Of a DNA stretch of 64,000 bases, positions 38,980 to 48,668 are shown piece by piece. The translations under genes and the position numbers were made by a program. The stretch spans positions 248,001 through 312,000 of the forward strand of contig NZ_FZNY01000003.1 in assembly GCF_900188275.1 (NCBI RefSeq). Direction: 5' to 3'. Every line of letters starts with the position of its first letter. The stretch's first letter is position 1. The DNA comes from Dokdonia pacifica. Lineage in GTDB: Bacteria > Bacteroidota > Bacteroidia > Flavobacteriales > Flavobacteriaceae. The notes beneath the pieces are model-generated. The model made no database searches, had not been told where the DNA came from, and was given only the letters and a program-made list of their open reading frames with translations.

Positions 38980-39612
38980 TTATTTAAAACCGCATCGTAT
39001 CGTTAGTTTGATATCTTTGTCAATTACTGTTTTTTGTATAAAATTTTCTTCATAAGCAATACCCCACTGAAATCGGTCAATCGTAAATGTGGTTGAGAAG
39101 TGAGTATTTGTAAAAATAGCCTCAAATACAATGGTATGTGTTTTTCCTTTGATGGTTAAATCACCAGTAATTTCTGCAATCTTCTCTGTCTTATATGAAG
39201 CTTGTATCATCTCAAAAGTAGCCTTTGGAAAACGATCAACATCAAAAAAATCAGAACCTTTTAAATGCTCATTTAGATTCCTTCTAGGGATTGGCTCATA
39301 CTCAGGAATATCAGTAACAGCAATGGTAGACATATCTACTGTAAAATGTCCTCCTGTTATCTTGTTTTGATGTGTGATGAAATATCCTTTTTGTAGATCT
39401 ACTTTCCCTTCATGTTTTTTGGAACCTCTCAATTTAGTGCCTTCCCAAAGGATGCTTGACGTCTCTATAGATATAGGAATCGTATCTCCTTTTGTTTTGA
39501 TATCAGAAACCTTTGCTTCAGTAATTATTGCTTTTTGAACTACCGAATGATTTTTGGAAGTACAGGAAGCAAAACATAAGAATACGATAAAAATGGCGCG
39601 ATACTTATTCAT
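38980..39612 (-). CDS. YceI-like domain lipoprotein
   Basis: 210 residues with a lipobox in FASC (Cys17). The YceI lipocalin-like barrel follows: ILWEGTKLRGSKKHEGKVDLQ, GGHFTVDMSTI, FFDVDRFPKATFEM, ITGDLTIKGKTH and the C-terminal FQWGIAYEE. YceI proteins bind isoprenoid-like lipids in the periplasm. It overlaps the dioxygenase gene by 8 bp, so the two form one operon. Confidence 0.85.
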   Translation of the reverse strand: MNKYRAIFIVFLCFASCTSKNHSVVQKAIITEAKVSDIKTKGDTIPISIETSSILWEGTKLRGSKKHEGKVDLQKGYFITHQNKITGGHFTVDMSTIAVTDIPEYEPIPRRNLNEHLKGSDFFDVDRFPKATFEMIQASYKTEKIAEITGDLTIKGKTHTIVFEAIFTNTHFSTTFTIDRFQWGIAYEENFIQKTVIDKDIKLTIRCGFK

Positions 39613-40237
39613 AATTTGGAATATTAGCTCCTAGAATGATATCTCTTTTTACAGTCAGTATCCCATTTTCTATAACAGGTTGTGTAATTCCCGAACCTCC
39701 ACGATTCTCTAATGACTCCCTTTCTTTTGGAGTTAATAATGGATCATCATCAAATACAACACTATCTATGTAATATTCATTTTTGAGAGGTTCTTTTACA
39801 GTAATATGTATATGTTCAGGTTCTGATCTATTGGGATATGCCGCAGGTCTGAATGTATAAAACGTATAAGAACCTGTAGCATTTGTTTTAATCCAACCAC
39901 GTAAATACCCATGTTTTTTTGCCCAGCCTTTGGCATTGGTTTTAGGTGTGTATAATCCTTTTCTATCGGTATGATAGATATATAAAATGATGTTTGCTGC
40001 AGGCGTTGTACCGTCTTTTTGTAATACGTTGCCTGTGAGTTTTAATGTTGGTTTCGCTTTCGCGAAATCAGGGAGCGTATCTATAGCGGTAAGGTTTTTA
40101 GTTCCATAGTCAAAAATTGCTTCACATCCTTGACATGGCCCACCTATAATGGCCGTATTTGTTTGTTGACCTTGGCAACTACTACATAAAAATAAGCTGA
40201 TTACGCAGATGAATAATGCGTTTTTAGAATAATACAT
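39605..40237 (-). CDS. intradiol ring-cleavage dioxygenase-like lipoprotein
   Basis: 210 residues. The lipobox is CSSC (about Cys20). The domain resembles protocatechuate 3,4-dioxygenase beta chains: LTGNVLQKDGTTPAANIILYIYHTDRKGLYTP, GWIKTNATGSYTFYTFRPAAYPNRSEPEHIHITV with Tyr, Tyr, His and His ligands for Fe(III). An envelope-located member is unusual but known in Bacteroidota; the substrate may not be a simple catechol. The palindrome at 40055-40069 reads FAKAK. The 3' end overlaps yceI. Confidence 0.78.
   Translation of the reverse strand: MYYSKNALFICVISLFLCSSCQGQQTNTAIIGGPCQGCEAIFDYGTKNLTAIDTLPDFAKAKPTLKLTGNVLQKDGTTPAANIILYIYHTDRKGLYTPKTNAKGWAKKHGYLRGWIKTNATGSYTFYTFRPAAYPNRSEPEHIHITVKEPLKNEYYIDSVVFDDDPLLTPKERESLENRGGSGITQPVIENGILTVKRDIILGANIPNYE
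40055..40067. repeat. CGCTTTCGCGAAA palindrome inside the dioxygenase gene
   Basis: A partial copy (the last GC is TC) in the minus-strand frame, reading DFAKAK in the gene's N-terminal region. Confidence 0.8.
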
Positions 40238-40310
40238 GCGTCATTATTTTTTCTAAACATAGGCTAGAAAAATAGATAGTAGAAATAAAATAAGCTCACA
40301 GGAGTTAAGA

Positions 40311-41090
40311 TTATCCCAAGGTGAGGTGATCAAAATACGGTTTGAATTTTTGACTGTAATTCCGGCTTGCTCTTACCATTTTTTGATTACTTAAAAGCAC
40401 ATCATAATCGCCATTTTTTCGAGATGTATAAGAGACAATAGCATTCGTATTAACGATAGTGCTTTTATGTATTTGTATAAAATTAGTGGATGTTTTTTCC
40501 TCTAAAAAACGCTTTAATGTACTCGTATGTAAATATGTTTTTTCTTTAGTAACAATAGCTATATATGGTTTTTCTGAGCTTATAGATACAATGTCTGAAT
40601 ACGCTATAATCACAGAAGTATTACGATAGGTTACAATCATTTTTTCAGCAACAGTTTCTTTTGTAGTAGTCTTTAGAGGTGTTTCTTTTTGTGAAAGAAA
40701 GAATAGATGTGTACTATATATAAGTAGGCAGACAATACCATATCGTGTGATGGTATTTAAAAAGGTTTTGAAAAATTCAAATGGGTATTCATAAAACATA
40801 TTAGATATTGAAAAAACTAGTGCTGAAAATAACGTGATATGCAATAGGGTCATTATAGGCGGAAAATAGTAGGCAGTTACTACATGCTTCATTTTTCTAA
40901 TAAGAAGAAGGGTAGGAGCAAATAGCACCCAGAAAATACTAAATAGTAATGATTCTGAGAGGTAAAAAGAATAGGATCGTAAATAGGAATGCGATAGGTC
41001 TTTTACAATCACAAGAAGTATGATGATAGTACTTGCTAATAGCCCTTTTTTTATGATGTTTGTATCCTTATGGATAGTCATTGTACTCAT
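40311..41090 (-). CDS. membrane protein with C-terminal LytTR DNA-binding domain
   Basis: 259 residues. Four hydrophobic helices (about 15-125) are followed by a LytTR domain (about 155-255: IIAYSDIVSISSEKPYIAIVT, FIQIHKSTIVNTNAIVSY, VRASRNYSQKFKPYF). Such proteins are one-component regulators whose membrane part senses a signal. Its target genes are unknown; it lies just upstream of the dioxygenase-YceI pair on the same strand. Confidence 0.82.
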   Translation of the reverse strand: MSTMTIHKDTNIIKKGLLASTIIILLVIVKDLSHSYLRSYSFYLSESLLFSIFWVLFAPTLLLIRKMKHVVTAYYFPPIMTLLHITLFSALVFSISNMFYEYPFEFFKTFLNTITRYGIVCLLIYSTHLFFLSQKETPLKTTTKETVAEKMIVTYRNTSVIIAYSDIVSISSEKPYIAIVTKEKTYLHTSTLKRFLEEKTSTNFIQIHKSTIVNTNAIVSYTSRKNGDYDVLLSNQKMVRASRNYSQKFKPYFDHLTLG

Positions 41091-41129
41091 GATCGTATAT
41101 GATAATATTGATACCTTTAAGATACACTT

Positions 41130-41597
41130 TTATTTTAGTTTCTTCCAGAATATCACCTTATCATCATCTTTGTCATAAAATTCAGGAATGATGGCTTGTT
41201 GTATGTAATTACATTGATCATAAAAAGACCTTGTTAGTTTAAAATCGGGTTTTCCAGAGGTTTCTACAATGAGAATACGGTGTCCTTGATTTTGTAAAAG
41301 GTTTTCTATGTAACGCATCATTTTTTTACCAATTCCTTTTCCTTGATGTTCTTTATGCACAGCTATGGCATAGAGATTATACGTGCCTTCTGTAAGCCTT
41401 TCTGGCGCGCAATAGCCAATAGCAATAGGTGTGTCATTATATAGTGTTGTAAACCAAATATCAGTAGAGGAGGGGTTGTTAAAATAGTCATAAATCATAT
41501 CTTCTAGTAACTCGGAGGGAAATAATTCACTAGAATCTAATACGACTTTTAGATCATGAAGATCTTCTTTTTTAATCGTTCTTATTTCTGTATGCAT
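41130..41597 (-). CDS. GNAT family N-acetyltransferase
   Basis: 155 residues. The acetyl-CoA loop reads HKEHQGKGIGKKMMRYIE (about 88-105), with the usual beta strands before (IGYCAPERL, YNLYAIAV) and after (RILIVETSG). The acceptor is unknown, and the protein is cytosolic. Confidence 0.85.
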   Translation of the reverse strand: MHTEIRTIKKEDLHDLKVVLDSSELFPSELLEDMIYDYFNNPSSTDIWFTTLYNDTPIAIGYCAPERLTEGTYNLYAIAVHKEHQGKGIGKKMMRYIENLLQNQGHRILIVETSGKPDFKLTRSFYDQCNYIQQAIIPEFYDKDDDKVIFWKKLK

Positions 41598-41639
41598 CGC
41601 TTTAAAATATAAAGGTCAAAAATACACTAGCTAAAGCTC

Positions 41640-42353
41640 CTAAAATTGTACGGTTCTGCTATTATACGCCTTGGAAGGTGGAACACCTAATACATTTTTA
41701 AAAGCATTACTTAAATGTGCTTGATCAAAAAAACCATGCTCTAATGATGCTTCTGTAAGGGTGTTATTGTTTTGTAAATGACTTTGAATAGCTTTTTTAA
41801 GATTATTCCAGACTAGATACTTTTTTATAGAGACTCCAATATGTTCTTTAAAAAGATGCGAAAGTCTACTTTCAGATAGGAATACACTGTCTCTTAATGA
41901 TGGGATGAGTGTTTCATAAGTCACCTTCTTATGTGTTATGATGTCAAGACATTTTGCGATACGGGTATCTAACGGAGTTTTAAGGTCATTGTTTAGAGCA
42001 AATTCCTTGAGATGGGTGTAGAACTGTTGTTTTTCGGGAAATGTCGTTGAGGTATAATATCCATTGGAAAGTATAATGCCAGATTGTATTAAAAATTCAG
42101 AGAGCATATTATTATGACTTTCTATCATCAGTGTTTTTACCAGACAATCTTGTGAAGAAAATTGATGTTTTACGTTTGCATCTACTATAGCGAATACTAG
42201 GTTTTCAGAGACGAGTTCATTTACTTTTAGGGAAAAGGTTCCTTTTATGGCTATGATAACTTCCACCACAGGATGTGCATGATTCGTAGTGTGTATATCA
42301 TGCATCTCAAAATCATAGATGCCTTTGTAGATATCAAAGTAATGAATGGTCAT
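41640..42353 (-). CDS. AraC family transcriptional regulator
   Basis: 237 residues with an N-terminal cupin-like sensing domain (1-120, HAHPVVEVIIAIKGTF) and a C-terminal double HTH (EASLEHGFFDQAHLSNAFKNVLGVPPSKAY). It is a soluble one-component regulator. It lies between the esterase-like gene and the acetyltransferase on the same strand; the target is unknown. Confidence 0.82.
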   Translation of the reverse strand: MTIHYFDIYKGIYDFEMHDIHTTNHAHPVVEVIIAIKGTFSLKVNELVSENLVFAIVDANVKHQFSSQDCLVKTLMIESHNNMLSEFLIQSGIILSNGYYTSTTFPEKQQFYTHLKEFALNNDLKTPLDTRIAKCLDIITHKKVTYETLIPSLRDSVFLSESRLSHLFKEHIGVSIKKYLVWNNLKKAIQSHLQNNNTLTEASLEHGFFDQAHLSNAFKNVLGVPPSKAYNSRTVQF

Positions 42354-42392
42354 GTGTGGATTTTTGTGTGTACTACTATCTAATAAAAACTT

Positions 42393-43586
42393 CTAATTTT
42401 CAGACAATTCTTGTGCCTTTTTATAATAAGCAGCAGCCTCTTTCTTCATATCTAAAGCCGTGTATGTATCTCCTATTTTTTTGTGTAATTCTTGCGAATC
42501 AGAACGTTTATGAAGGAGTATTTTATAGATATCTAAGGCTTCTGCATATTTACTGTGTTTTATATAAAAATCGGTGATTTCATAGGGGCGCGAACCTCTA
42601 AGATTTTCTATAAAAGAAGATGATGAAAATGTAGTCATAAAATAGTCAAACTGCGTATAATTCTCTTCGCGAATTCCACTACGTATTAAGGTGAATTTTG
42701 TCCACTCAGACACTTCATTTTGGAAACCAAATTGTTCTGATCGTTGTTTATAATAGTCATATACATATTCTAAACCTCCCGCTTTTGTATATTCCTCTAG
42801 GGTATTAAACTGTAACTCTGGATAATAATGATAAAATTGGGTAATCCCTTTGTATAAGGTCATATATGGAGTAGAACGATGCTCTGCATCTGCTAGCTTT
42901 TTATACGTCCAATGCATAGATTTTGGCGCTTTTACTTGAAGCAAACTATCTAACTTTTCGGTACCCATATTGACACTGCCTTCATGCGGACTTACAGAAA
43001 AATATAAGGATCTATCAATAGTTGGATGTTTCTGAAGAAAAGTAGCTACAGCATCTATTTTCTGTGCGATAGGAAATGGACTTGCCGCCATATACCCATT
43101 AAATAGTTCTGGGGTATCTAATAAGGTTTGAATCACAAAACTACCTCCATATTCCCAACCAAAAAGTAAGCGCTCTGATGAAGTGCGGTAGTTGGTATCT
43201 ATAAATGGTAACACTTCTTCTTTTATAAATGATGAGAATTTTTTTTCTGAATCGCTAAAGTGACCAAAACGATGAGGATACGTATTAGTGATTCCTACTA
43301 CGATAAACTCTGGGGTTTGTTTGAATTGTGTAAAAGACTTTAGTAAGCTAACGCCATAAGGAAATAAGCGTTGCCCATCAAGTATAAAAAGAACAGGATA
43401 TTTTTTATCTGATTCAGAATACGAATCTGGAGTATATACCTTTATTTCTCGATGCTCTTCTAAGAATGTAGAAGGTATTGTACGCGTAAGTCCTAAGCTA
43501 TTTTCTGAAGGTGTATTTTGTGTTTTCACACTAATGGTAATACAGAAAAAAATGAATAGGAAGAGTTTCGTTTTTAAGCGCATCAT
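42393..43586 (-). CDS. esterase D-like alpha/beta hydrolase, probably without nucleophile, with TPR tail
   Basis: 397 residues with signal peptide to VKTQ. The alpha/beta-hydrolase core matches the esterase/IroE-like family: KYPVLFILDGQRLF, FIVVGI, FIKEEVLPFIDTNYRTSSERLLFGWEYGG, and the His in AEHRSTPYMTLY. The nucleophile elbow normally reads GHS-GG; here it is GWEYGG, so Glu145 replaces Ser. The C-terminal 70 residues are TPR-like (YAEALDIYKILLHKR). The protein may be a pseudoenzyme or binding protein. Confidence 0.8.
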   Translation of the reverse strand: MMRLKTKLFLFIFFCITISVKTQNTPSENSLGLTRTIPSTFLEEHREIKVYTPDSYSESDKKYPVLFILDGQRLFPYGVSLLKSFTQFKQTPEFIVVGITNTYPHRFGHFSDSEKKFSSFIKEEVLPFIDTNYRTSSERLLFGWEYGGSFVIQTLLDTPELFNGYMAASPFPIAQKIDAVATFLQKHPTIDRSLYFSVSPHEGSVNMGTEKLDSLLQVKAPKSMHWTYKKLADAEHRSTPYMTLYKGITQFYHYYPELQFNTLEEYTKAGGLEYVYDYYKQRSEQFGFQNEVSEWTKFTLIRSGIREENYTQFDYFMTTFSSSSFIENLRGSRPYEITDFYIKHSKYAEALDIYKILLHKRSDSQELHKKIGDTYTALDMKKEAAAYYKKAQELSEN

Positions 43587-43726
43587 ATACGTTGTTGATT
43601 GGCACTTAAATATATTGTTTTTGATACATCAGGGTTGTTAAATAGAGGTTAAAACACGACTTGAGTATGAGTACCTAAATTTTTCGATGTATTTACCTTA
43701 CTTCAAGTTTGCATGGAGTTTTCTTT

Positions 43727-43739
43727 TTTCGCGAAAGCG
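43727..43739. repeat. TTTCGCGAAAGCG palindrome, intergenic
   Basis: A truncated copy just downstream of the DUF885 gene end (43751, minus strand), in the 164-bp gap before the esterase-like gene. Confidence 0.8.
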
Positions 43740-43750
43740 GAATATTGACA

Positions 43751-45439
43751 TCAATCCGTAATTATTTCTAAGTGATTCTTTGAGCCTGTCATTTGCCAAT
43801 GAGTTAATGACACAGGGATATTTCCGATACTGTTTAGGGAATCAAAAAAGTCTTTTAGAATAAAGGGTTTGTTTTGTGATTCTTGGATTCTAGCATAATC
43901 AGCAAATGCATTTTCTAATAAATATTTACCTGTGATATAACTTGTCCCATATCCGGGTTGACGTAAATACAAGTGTTGCTCAAAAATAAGGAGTTCTTTT
44001 TCAGTCTTCATCCAACCACGAGGGGTGTATTCGCTGTGAATCCCGCCAGCTTCTTCCATGGTCATTTCATTGGCATGTGCATATAAAGATCCTAAACCTC
44101 TTGCAGCACGTTGCGCAATCATGATATATACAATCTCTTTGGTTCTTGGACTATCATCATATAAACCCGCTTGCATGAATAGTTCTTCAACAGCTGTGGC
44201 AGTTCCTTCATTTCTTGAATCGAAAATATTATACAATAAGGGGCCTTTTCGTATCTCACTTTTATGCGGTTCATTATCCATACGGGCTAGTTCAAACCAA
44301 TGGTAAAAATGGGAGTATAGCGGTCTGGGATCGTAATGTTCTCCTATGGTGAAAAAATTTCGTTTCTCTTTGGGTATAAATGCTCCTAAATGCTCACGTA
44401 AGGCAGGGTCGAAATAAGGTTTTACAGTTACAATTTCTTCCTGATCTAGAAAAGTAATTAAACTATTGGCAGCTTCATCTGCCATTTTATTGTAGGCTTC
44501 AGGAGAGTTGGCATCCATTAATTTTGGAAGTTTTCTATTTCTGTGCTCTTCCAATTTTAACGAAGTCCAAGCACGGGCGAGTTCTCGTTTTAGAATCATT
44601 ACTTCGTCATCCCAAGTTAAGGGAACTAGGTGTACATTTTGTAAATACCAAGTATAATTGTCTTTGCCAATTCCTGAGGGACCTGTTTTTGATTTAGATT
44701 GATTCTGTAACCAAGATACCAGATCATTGGTTGAGGCTATCGCTTCATCAATCATCGACACTAAGGCAGTATCCTCTTTAATAGTCGCTTGCTTTTTTAG
44801 ATTGGTAAGTACGACGCTTTGGTATTGAATATCCCGAATTCCAGTGATCCATAAATCTCTGGCATTTCCGGTTAAATTTTTCTTTGCTTGCTTATTGAGA
44901 GGTGTAATTATTTTTAGATCGTTTAAGAGTCTATCTCTTTCTTTTGTCGATAATGGAAATGTATAGGTCCATAGTTCGGTAGTGCCGTGATGGGTAGGGC
45001 CTTCATGAGCAGGGACATCACTTCTGCTAGACCAAACTGATTTATAAAAAGCAGGATCACGCGCCCAAGGTTGTAAAATTCGATGGTTAAAATCATAGCC
45101 ATTCATTTCTGCCCAAACAATCATCCAATCTACTTGATGTTCTATAGACCAGTTTGTAGTGTCAATAGATTGTAAACCTGACTGTAATTCTTTGAATTTT
45201 GGCACACGTTTTTCAAAAGTTTCTGCTGTATAATCAGGAGCGCCATCGAGTAGGGGTGGGTTTTCAAAGGTTCTCCATTCTTTAAATAAGGTTACTAAAG
45301 TAGAATAATCTTTAGAGGTATAATCCTGAATACTAGTTACGGTTTCTTTGGTTGTTTCTACCGATTTTTCTTTGGTCTCTGTTTGACAGCTTAAAAGAAA
45401 TATGACTAAAAAAGAAAGAATGATGGTGGTTGTTTTCAT
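43751..45439 (-). CDS. DUF885 family lipoprotein
   Basis: 562 residues with lipobox LLSC (Cys18). The DUF885 hallmarks are visible: [18 protein letters not shown] near residue 110, [55 protein letters not shown] and the C-terminal [20 protein letters not shown]. These proteins have a gluzincin-like fold, and the family is thought to be peptidase-like, but the HExxH-type centre is not obvious here. It should sit in the envelope. Confidence 0.82.
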   Translation of the reverse strand: MKTTTIILSFLVIFLLSCQTETKEKSVETTKETVTSIQDYTSKDYSTLVTLFKEWRTFENPPLLDGAPDYTAETFEKRVPKFKELQSGLQSIDTTNWSIEHQVDWMIVWAEMNGYDFNHRILQPWARDPAFYKSVWSSRSDVPAHEGPTHHGTTELWTYTFPLSTKERDRLLNDLKIITPLNKQAKKNLTGNARDLWITGIRDIQYQSVVLTNLKKQATIKEDTALVSMIDEAIASTNDLVSWLQNQSKSKTGPSGIGKDNYTWYLQNVHLVPLTWDDEVMILKRELARAWTSLKLEEHRNRKLPKLMDANSPEAYNKMADEAANSLITFLDQEEIVTVKPYFDPALREHLGAFIPKEKRNFFTIGEHYDPRPLYSHFYHWFELARMDNEPHKSEIRKGPLLYNIFDSRNEGTATAVEELFMQAGLYDDSPRTKEIVYIMIAQRAARGLGSLYAHANEMTMEEAGGIHSEYTPRGWMKTEKELLIFEQHLYLRQPGYGTSYITGKYLLENAFADYARIQESQNKPFILKDFFDSLNSIGNIPVSLTHWQMTGSKNHLEIITD

Positions 45440-45606
45440 CTGAGTATGGTTATGGTATTTTTTGTCCAGCTAAATGCAACATCTTAAAAATATCGCCAGA
45501 CTTCATAAAAATACGGAAACCTTTTGATTCCCAGATTCTAGTCTTCTCTTAGAAGAAAAGGGATTACTTTTTTAGTCTTGAATTGTGATTTTTTTAGGTC
45601 TTGGTT

Positions 45607-45626
45607 CGCTTTCGCGAAAGCGTATA
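45607..45626. repeat. CGCTTTCGCGAAAGCGTATA palindrome, intergenic, fullest short form
   Basis: The 16-bp palindrome plus the TATA end. This is exactly what the composite elements become if the 45-bp units are removed, so it serves as the empty form for comparison. Confidence 0.9.
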
Positions 45627-45728
45627 ACGTATCAATAGTTATATGAGTTTCCTCTTTGGAGATTAGAGACATTCTCTCCCTTCCGTCTGTGTCTCATTCT
45701 TCGACACATTCACCTTCCCTCATCCTGG

Positions 45729-45757
45729 CCTTCTCCCAGAGGGAGAAGGAATTATTT
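45729..45757 (+). terminator. terminator-like hairpin in the long intergenic region
   Basis: A 9-bp perfect stem (45729-45737 / 45741-45749), loop AGA, followed by a stretch ending in TTTTTT. No plus-strand gene precedes it, so it may be part of a repeat and not a functional terminator. Confidence 0.4.
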
Positions 45758-45947
45758 TTTAGTTCGCCCTCCAGTGGTTAGGTGGCTTACCACTTAATAC
45801 ATTCATTCGGAAACGGAAAGTTATTATTTTTTTGTGCTTCGCATTTTACAAAAAAACAATAACAACTACCCACTCACATTAACATTATACACTATATAGA
45901 TATGACTAGGTGATTGAGTGCTTCGTTGTAAACGAAGTGTATCGAAA

Positions 45948-46955
45948 TCACCACTTAATAATAGAGCTTGCCCATGTAAAGCCACTACCAAATGCAGCAA
46001 GAACAACGGTATCTCCCTCTTTTACCTTTCCTTTTTCCCATGCTTCTGTTAATGCAATGGGAATTGAAGCAGCGGTCGTATTACCATATTTTTGGATATT
46101 ATTAAATACCTGATCGTCTGTAAGACCAAATTTCTTCTGTACAAATTGTGCAATACGAAGATTGGCCTGATGAGGAATCAACATATCTATATTTTCTGCA
46201 GTTAAGTTGTTTTTAGCAAGTCCTTCTTTGATTACTTCAGAAAAACGAACTACTGCATTTTTGAATACAAATTGTCCATTCATATATGGATAATATGGAA
46301 TATCTTCAGTAGGATTTGTTGCTATAATTTCTGGCACCCATTGCTCAGTACTTGGACCTTTAAGTGAAAGCTCCAATGCGTGTTCTCCTTGACTATGTAA
46401 GTGAGAAGAAAGAATTCCTTTAGACGTATCTTCTTCACGGGTTAATACCGCAGCACCAGCACCATCTCCAAAAATAACAGAAACTGATCTACCGCGGGTT
46501 GTAAAATCCAGACCCCCACTATGATTCTCTGCACCAATAACCAATACGTTTTTATACATTCCCGTTTTTACAAACTGATCTGCTGTAGCAAGGGCATATA
46601 CAAAACCACTACATTGGTTACGTACATCTAATGCAGGAATGGTCTCCATACCCATAAGATGTTGTACTTGCACACCACAACCTGGGAAGTAATAATCAGG
46701 GCTTAAGGTGGCAAAGACAATCATATCAATATCCTTGTTTGTCAACCCTGCTCGTTCTATAGCGATAGTGGCAGCTTTCACCCCCATTTTTGCTGTAGAA
46801 TTCCCATCTCCTTTTTTGATATGACGACGCTCTTTTATTCCAGTTCGCTCTTGTATCCAAGCATCATTTGTATCCATCAGTTTTGATAGATCATCATTAG
46901 TAACAACATTTTCAGGAACATATGCGCCCAATCCGGCGATTCTAGAATTATACAT
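45948..46955 (-). CDS. fabH: beta-ketoacyl-ACP synthase III FabH
   Basis: 335 residues, normal length. The catalytic triad is Cys115 (DVRNQCSGF), His262 (LIPHQANLRIAQ) and Asn292 (KYGNTTAAS). The IQERTGIKERRH segment and GDGAGAAVL loop are typical. It starts fatty-acid synthesis by condensing acyl-CoA with malonyl-ACP, in the cytosol. It is not next to plsX or rpmF here, unlike many primary fabH genes, so it could be a second, specialised copy. Confidence 0.9.
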   Translation of the reverse strand: MYNSRIAGLGAYVPENVVTNDDLSKLMDTNDAWIQERTGIKERRHIKKGDGNSTAKMGVKAATIAIERAGLTNKDIDMIVFATLSPDYYFPGCGVQVQHLMGMETIPALDVRNQCSGFVYALATADQFVKTGMYKNVLVIGAENHSGGLDFTTRGRSVSVIFGDGAGAAVLTREEDTSKGILSSHLHSQGEHALELSLKGPSTEQWVPEIIATNPTEDIPYYPYMNGQFVFKNAVVRFSEVIKEGLAKNNLTAENIDMLIPHQANLRIAQFVQKKFGLTDDQVFNNIQKYGNTTAASIPIALTEAWEKGKVKEGDTVVLAAFGSGFTWASSIIKW

Positions 46956-47135
46956 ATAGATTTTTATTTAAAGGTCACACAATCAGGTGGTGACATATAA
47001 GTAATTGCTTTATACGTTTTCACGAAAGTGAAAAAAGACGTAACACAAATATATGTTTTTGAATGTCGTTTAAGAAGAAAGCATGCATCGTTTAGTATGC
47101 GTGCATAATAATATTAAAAAGTATGGTTGGATACA

Positions 47136-47167
47136 AAAAAGAGCGCCCGACTGAAAGCGCTCTTTTT
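47136..47167 (-). terminator. bidirectional intrinsic terminator
   Basis: An 11-bp perfect stem (47136-47146 / 47157-47167) flanked by A and T runs, 52 bp beyond the ABC1 kinase stop on the minus strand. Confidence 0.75.
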
Positions 47168-47219
47168 AAAACAACCTAACCAAATAATTGAAAAGCTTAG
47201 CTGATCAAATATTAACTTT

Positions 47220-48545
47220 TTATGCTACCCGTTTTTTATAGGCATATTGCTCAAAGTTATTCACTTTGATACGTCCACCTAAGTCGTGCATTAAATTATA
47301 GAGACCAAAAAATGTTCTGTTTATATAGAGGAAATGTTTACTACCTCTATTTCCATTCATTTTTCGGATTTCAGTGTCTTTACTATATTTTTCACTTAAC
47401 GCTGCTATCTTATCAAAGAAAGTAGTGTCTTTAAAATCAAATGTTTCTTGATGAAAAGGCTCTGTAAAAAGACTTAGCATTTCATGAAACAGCTCTGAGA
47501 AGAATTTGACTTGATCTGGTGTATCATCTTCTCTTAAGATTTCTAATTCAAATAATTTTTGCTTAAAAATCTCAGGGTTATTGATATTTTCTTTTTCAGC
47601 CAATTCAAAGTAGGGGATATAGAAGTCTTCCGGAACATGCTTGATACATCCAAAGTCTATGGCGATCAATTGATTTTTATCATTGACTAAGAAATTACCG
47701 GGATGCGGATCTGCATGGACTCTTCTAAGACGGTGCATTTGGAACATATAAAAATCCCATAAGGCTTGACTTAATTGGTCGGAAGCTTCCTGATTGTTGT
47801 TGGTTGCAACAAACTCACTCAAGTGTTGGCCATCCATCCAATCCATAGTAAGAATACGCTCACTTGACAGTTCTTCATAATACTTAGGAAACTGTAAGTT
47901 GGGTATAGATGCACAATCTTCTACCATCTGCATACTTTGTGCTAGCTCTAGTGTGTAATCGGTTTCTTCTAGTAGTTTATCTTCCACCTCTTTAAAGTAC
48001 TTTTCTTTTCCTTTTCCTTGTAGATTAAACATTCTAGAAGCGATCGGTTTCACTAGAGCTAGATCACTACTGATACTATCTGCGACTCCAGGATATTGGA
48101 TTTTCACAGCAAGTTTTTTCCCATCTAGTATAGCCTTATGAACTTGGCCTATACTAGCAGCATTAACACTTTGAGCCTCAAATGTATCAAATAAATCTTC
48201 TGGGTATTTCCCCAAATATTTTTTAAAAGTTTTGCGTACTAAAGGAGCAGAAAGTGGTGGTACAGAAAATTGAGAAAGCGAAAACTTCTCTACATATGCT
48301 TTTGGCATGATGTTTTTTTCCATACTTAACATTTGAGCTACTTTAAGAGCGCTTCCTTTTAAACTTTTTAAGCCGTCGTAAATATCTTCGGCATTACTCT
48401 CGTTTAATTTTTCTTTTGATAAAGAAGGATTGACCACCTTCTCACCATAATATTTCACATAATTCACACCAACTTTAGCACCTGTTTTTACTAGCTTGGA
48501 TGCACGTTGTAGTTTATTAGTAGGTATGTGATCTATTGTTTTCAT
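47220..48545 (-). CDS. ABC1/UbiB/AarF family kinase-like protein
   Basis: 441 residues. The ABC1 motifs are present: LKSLKGSALKVAQMLS (KxGQ-like motif), FEAQSVNAASIGQVHKAIL (Ala-rich loop), AVKIQYPG (Lys), HADPHPGNFLVND and IAIDFGCIK (metal-binding Asp). These atypical kinases or ATPases support isoprenoid-quinone or lipid metabolism. No transmembrane helix is seen. A TetR gene lies just upstream on the same strand and probably regulates it. Confidence 0.9.
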   Translation of the reverse strand: MKTIDHIPTNKLQRASKLVKTGAKVGVNYVKYYGEKVVNPSLSKEKLNESNAEDIYDGLKSLKGSALKVAQMLSMEKNIMPKAYVEKFSLSQFSVPPLSAPLVRKTFKKYLGKYPEDLFDTFEAQSVNAASIGQVHKAILDGKKLAVKIQYPGVADSISSDLALVKPIASRMFNLQGKGKEKYFKEVEDKLLEETDYTLELAQSMQMVEDCASIPNLQFPKYYEELSSERILTMDWMDGQHLSEFVATNNNQEASDQLSQALWDFYMFQMHRLRRVHADPHPGNFLVNDKNQLIAIDFGCIKHVPEDFYIPYFELAEKENINNPEIFKQKLFELEILREDDTPDQVKFFSELFHEMLSLFTEPFHQETFDFKDTTFFDKIAALSEKYSKDTEIRKMNGNRGSKHFLYINRTFFGLYNLMHDLGGRIKVNNFEQYAYKKRVA

Positions 48546-48610
48546 AGGCTTCGGTGCCTCCTTAGGAGGTCTCTATTCATTCTTATTCCCTCAAAGGCGG
48601 GAATCTTTAT

Positions 48611-48668
48611 TTTAACGCTTCACTCTCCCTTTGGTTGTGAATCTTACGAGTTCGATTTCGCGAAAGCG
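48611..48668 (-). repeat. composite palindromic element C (one unit, reaches into tetR)
   Basis: In the minus direction: head CGCTTTCGCGAAA (48668-48656), then one 45-bp unit (48655-48611); the GCGTATA tail is lost. The head and start of the unit code for the last residues of the TetR protein (FAFAKSNS and stop), so the gene ends inside the repeat. Confidence 0.8.

Larger units (their letters stand above)
45440..45947. other. 508-bp intergenic region with palindrome and several hairpins
   Basis: No gene was seen. It holds the perfect palindrome at 45607-45622, followed by GTATA; the hairpin 45729-45737/45741-45749 followed by a T run on the plus strand; a long A/T-rich hairpin around 45822-45854; and a 7-bp hairpin at 45921-45927/45931-45937 just beyond the fabH stop, a likely minus-strand terminator. 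The CT-rich stretch 45660-45730 looks like a degenerate intergenic repeat. Confidence 0.6.
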
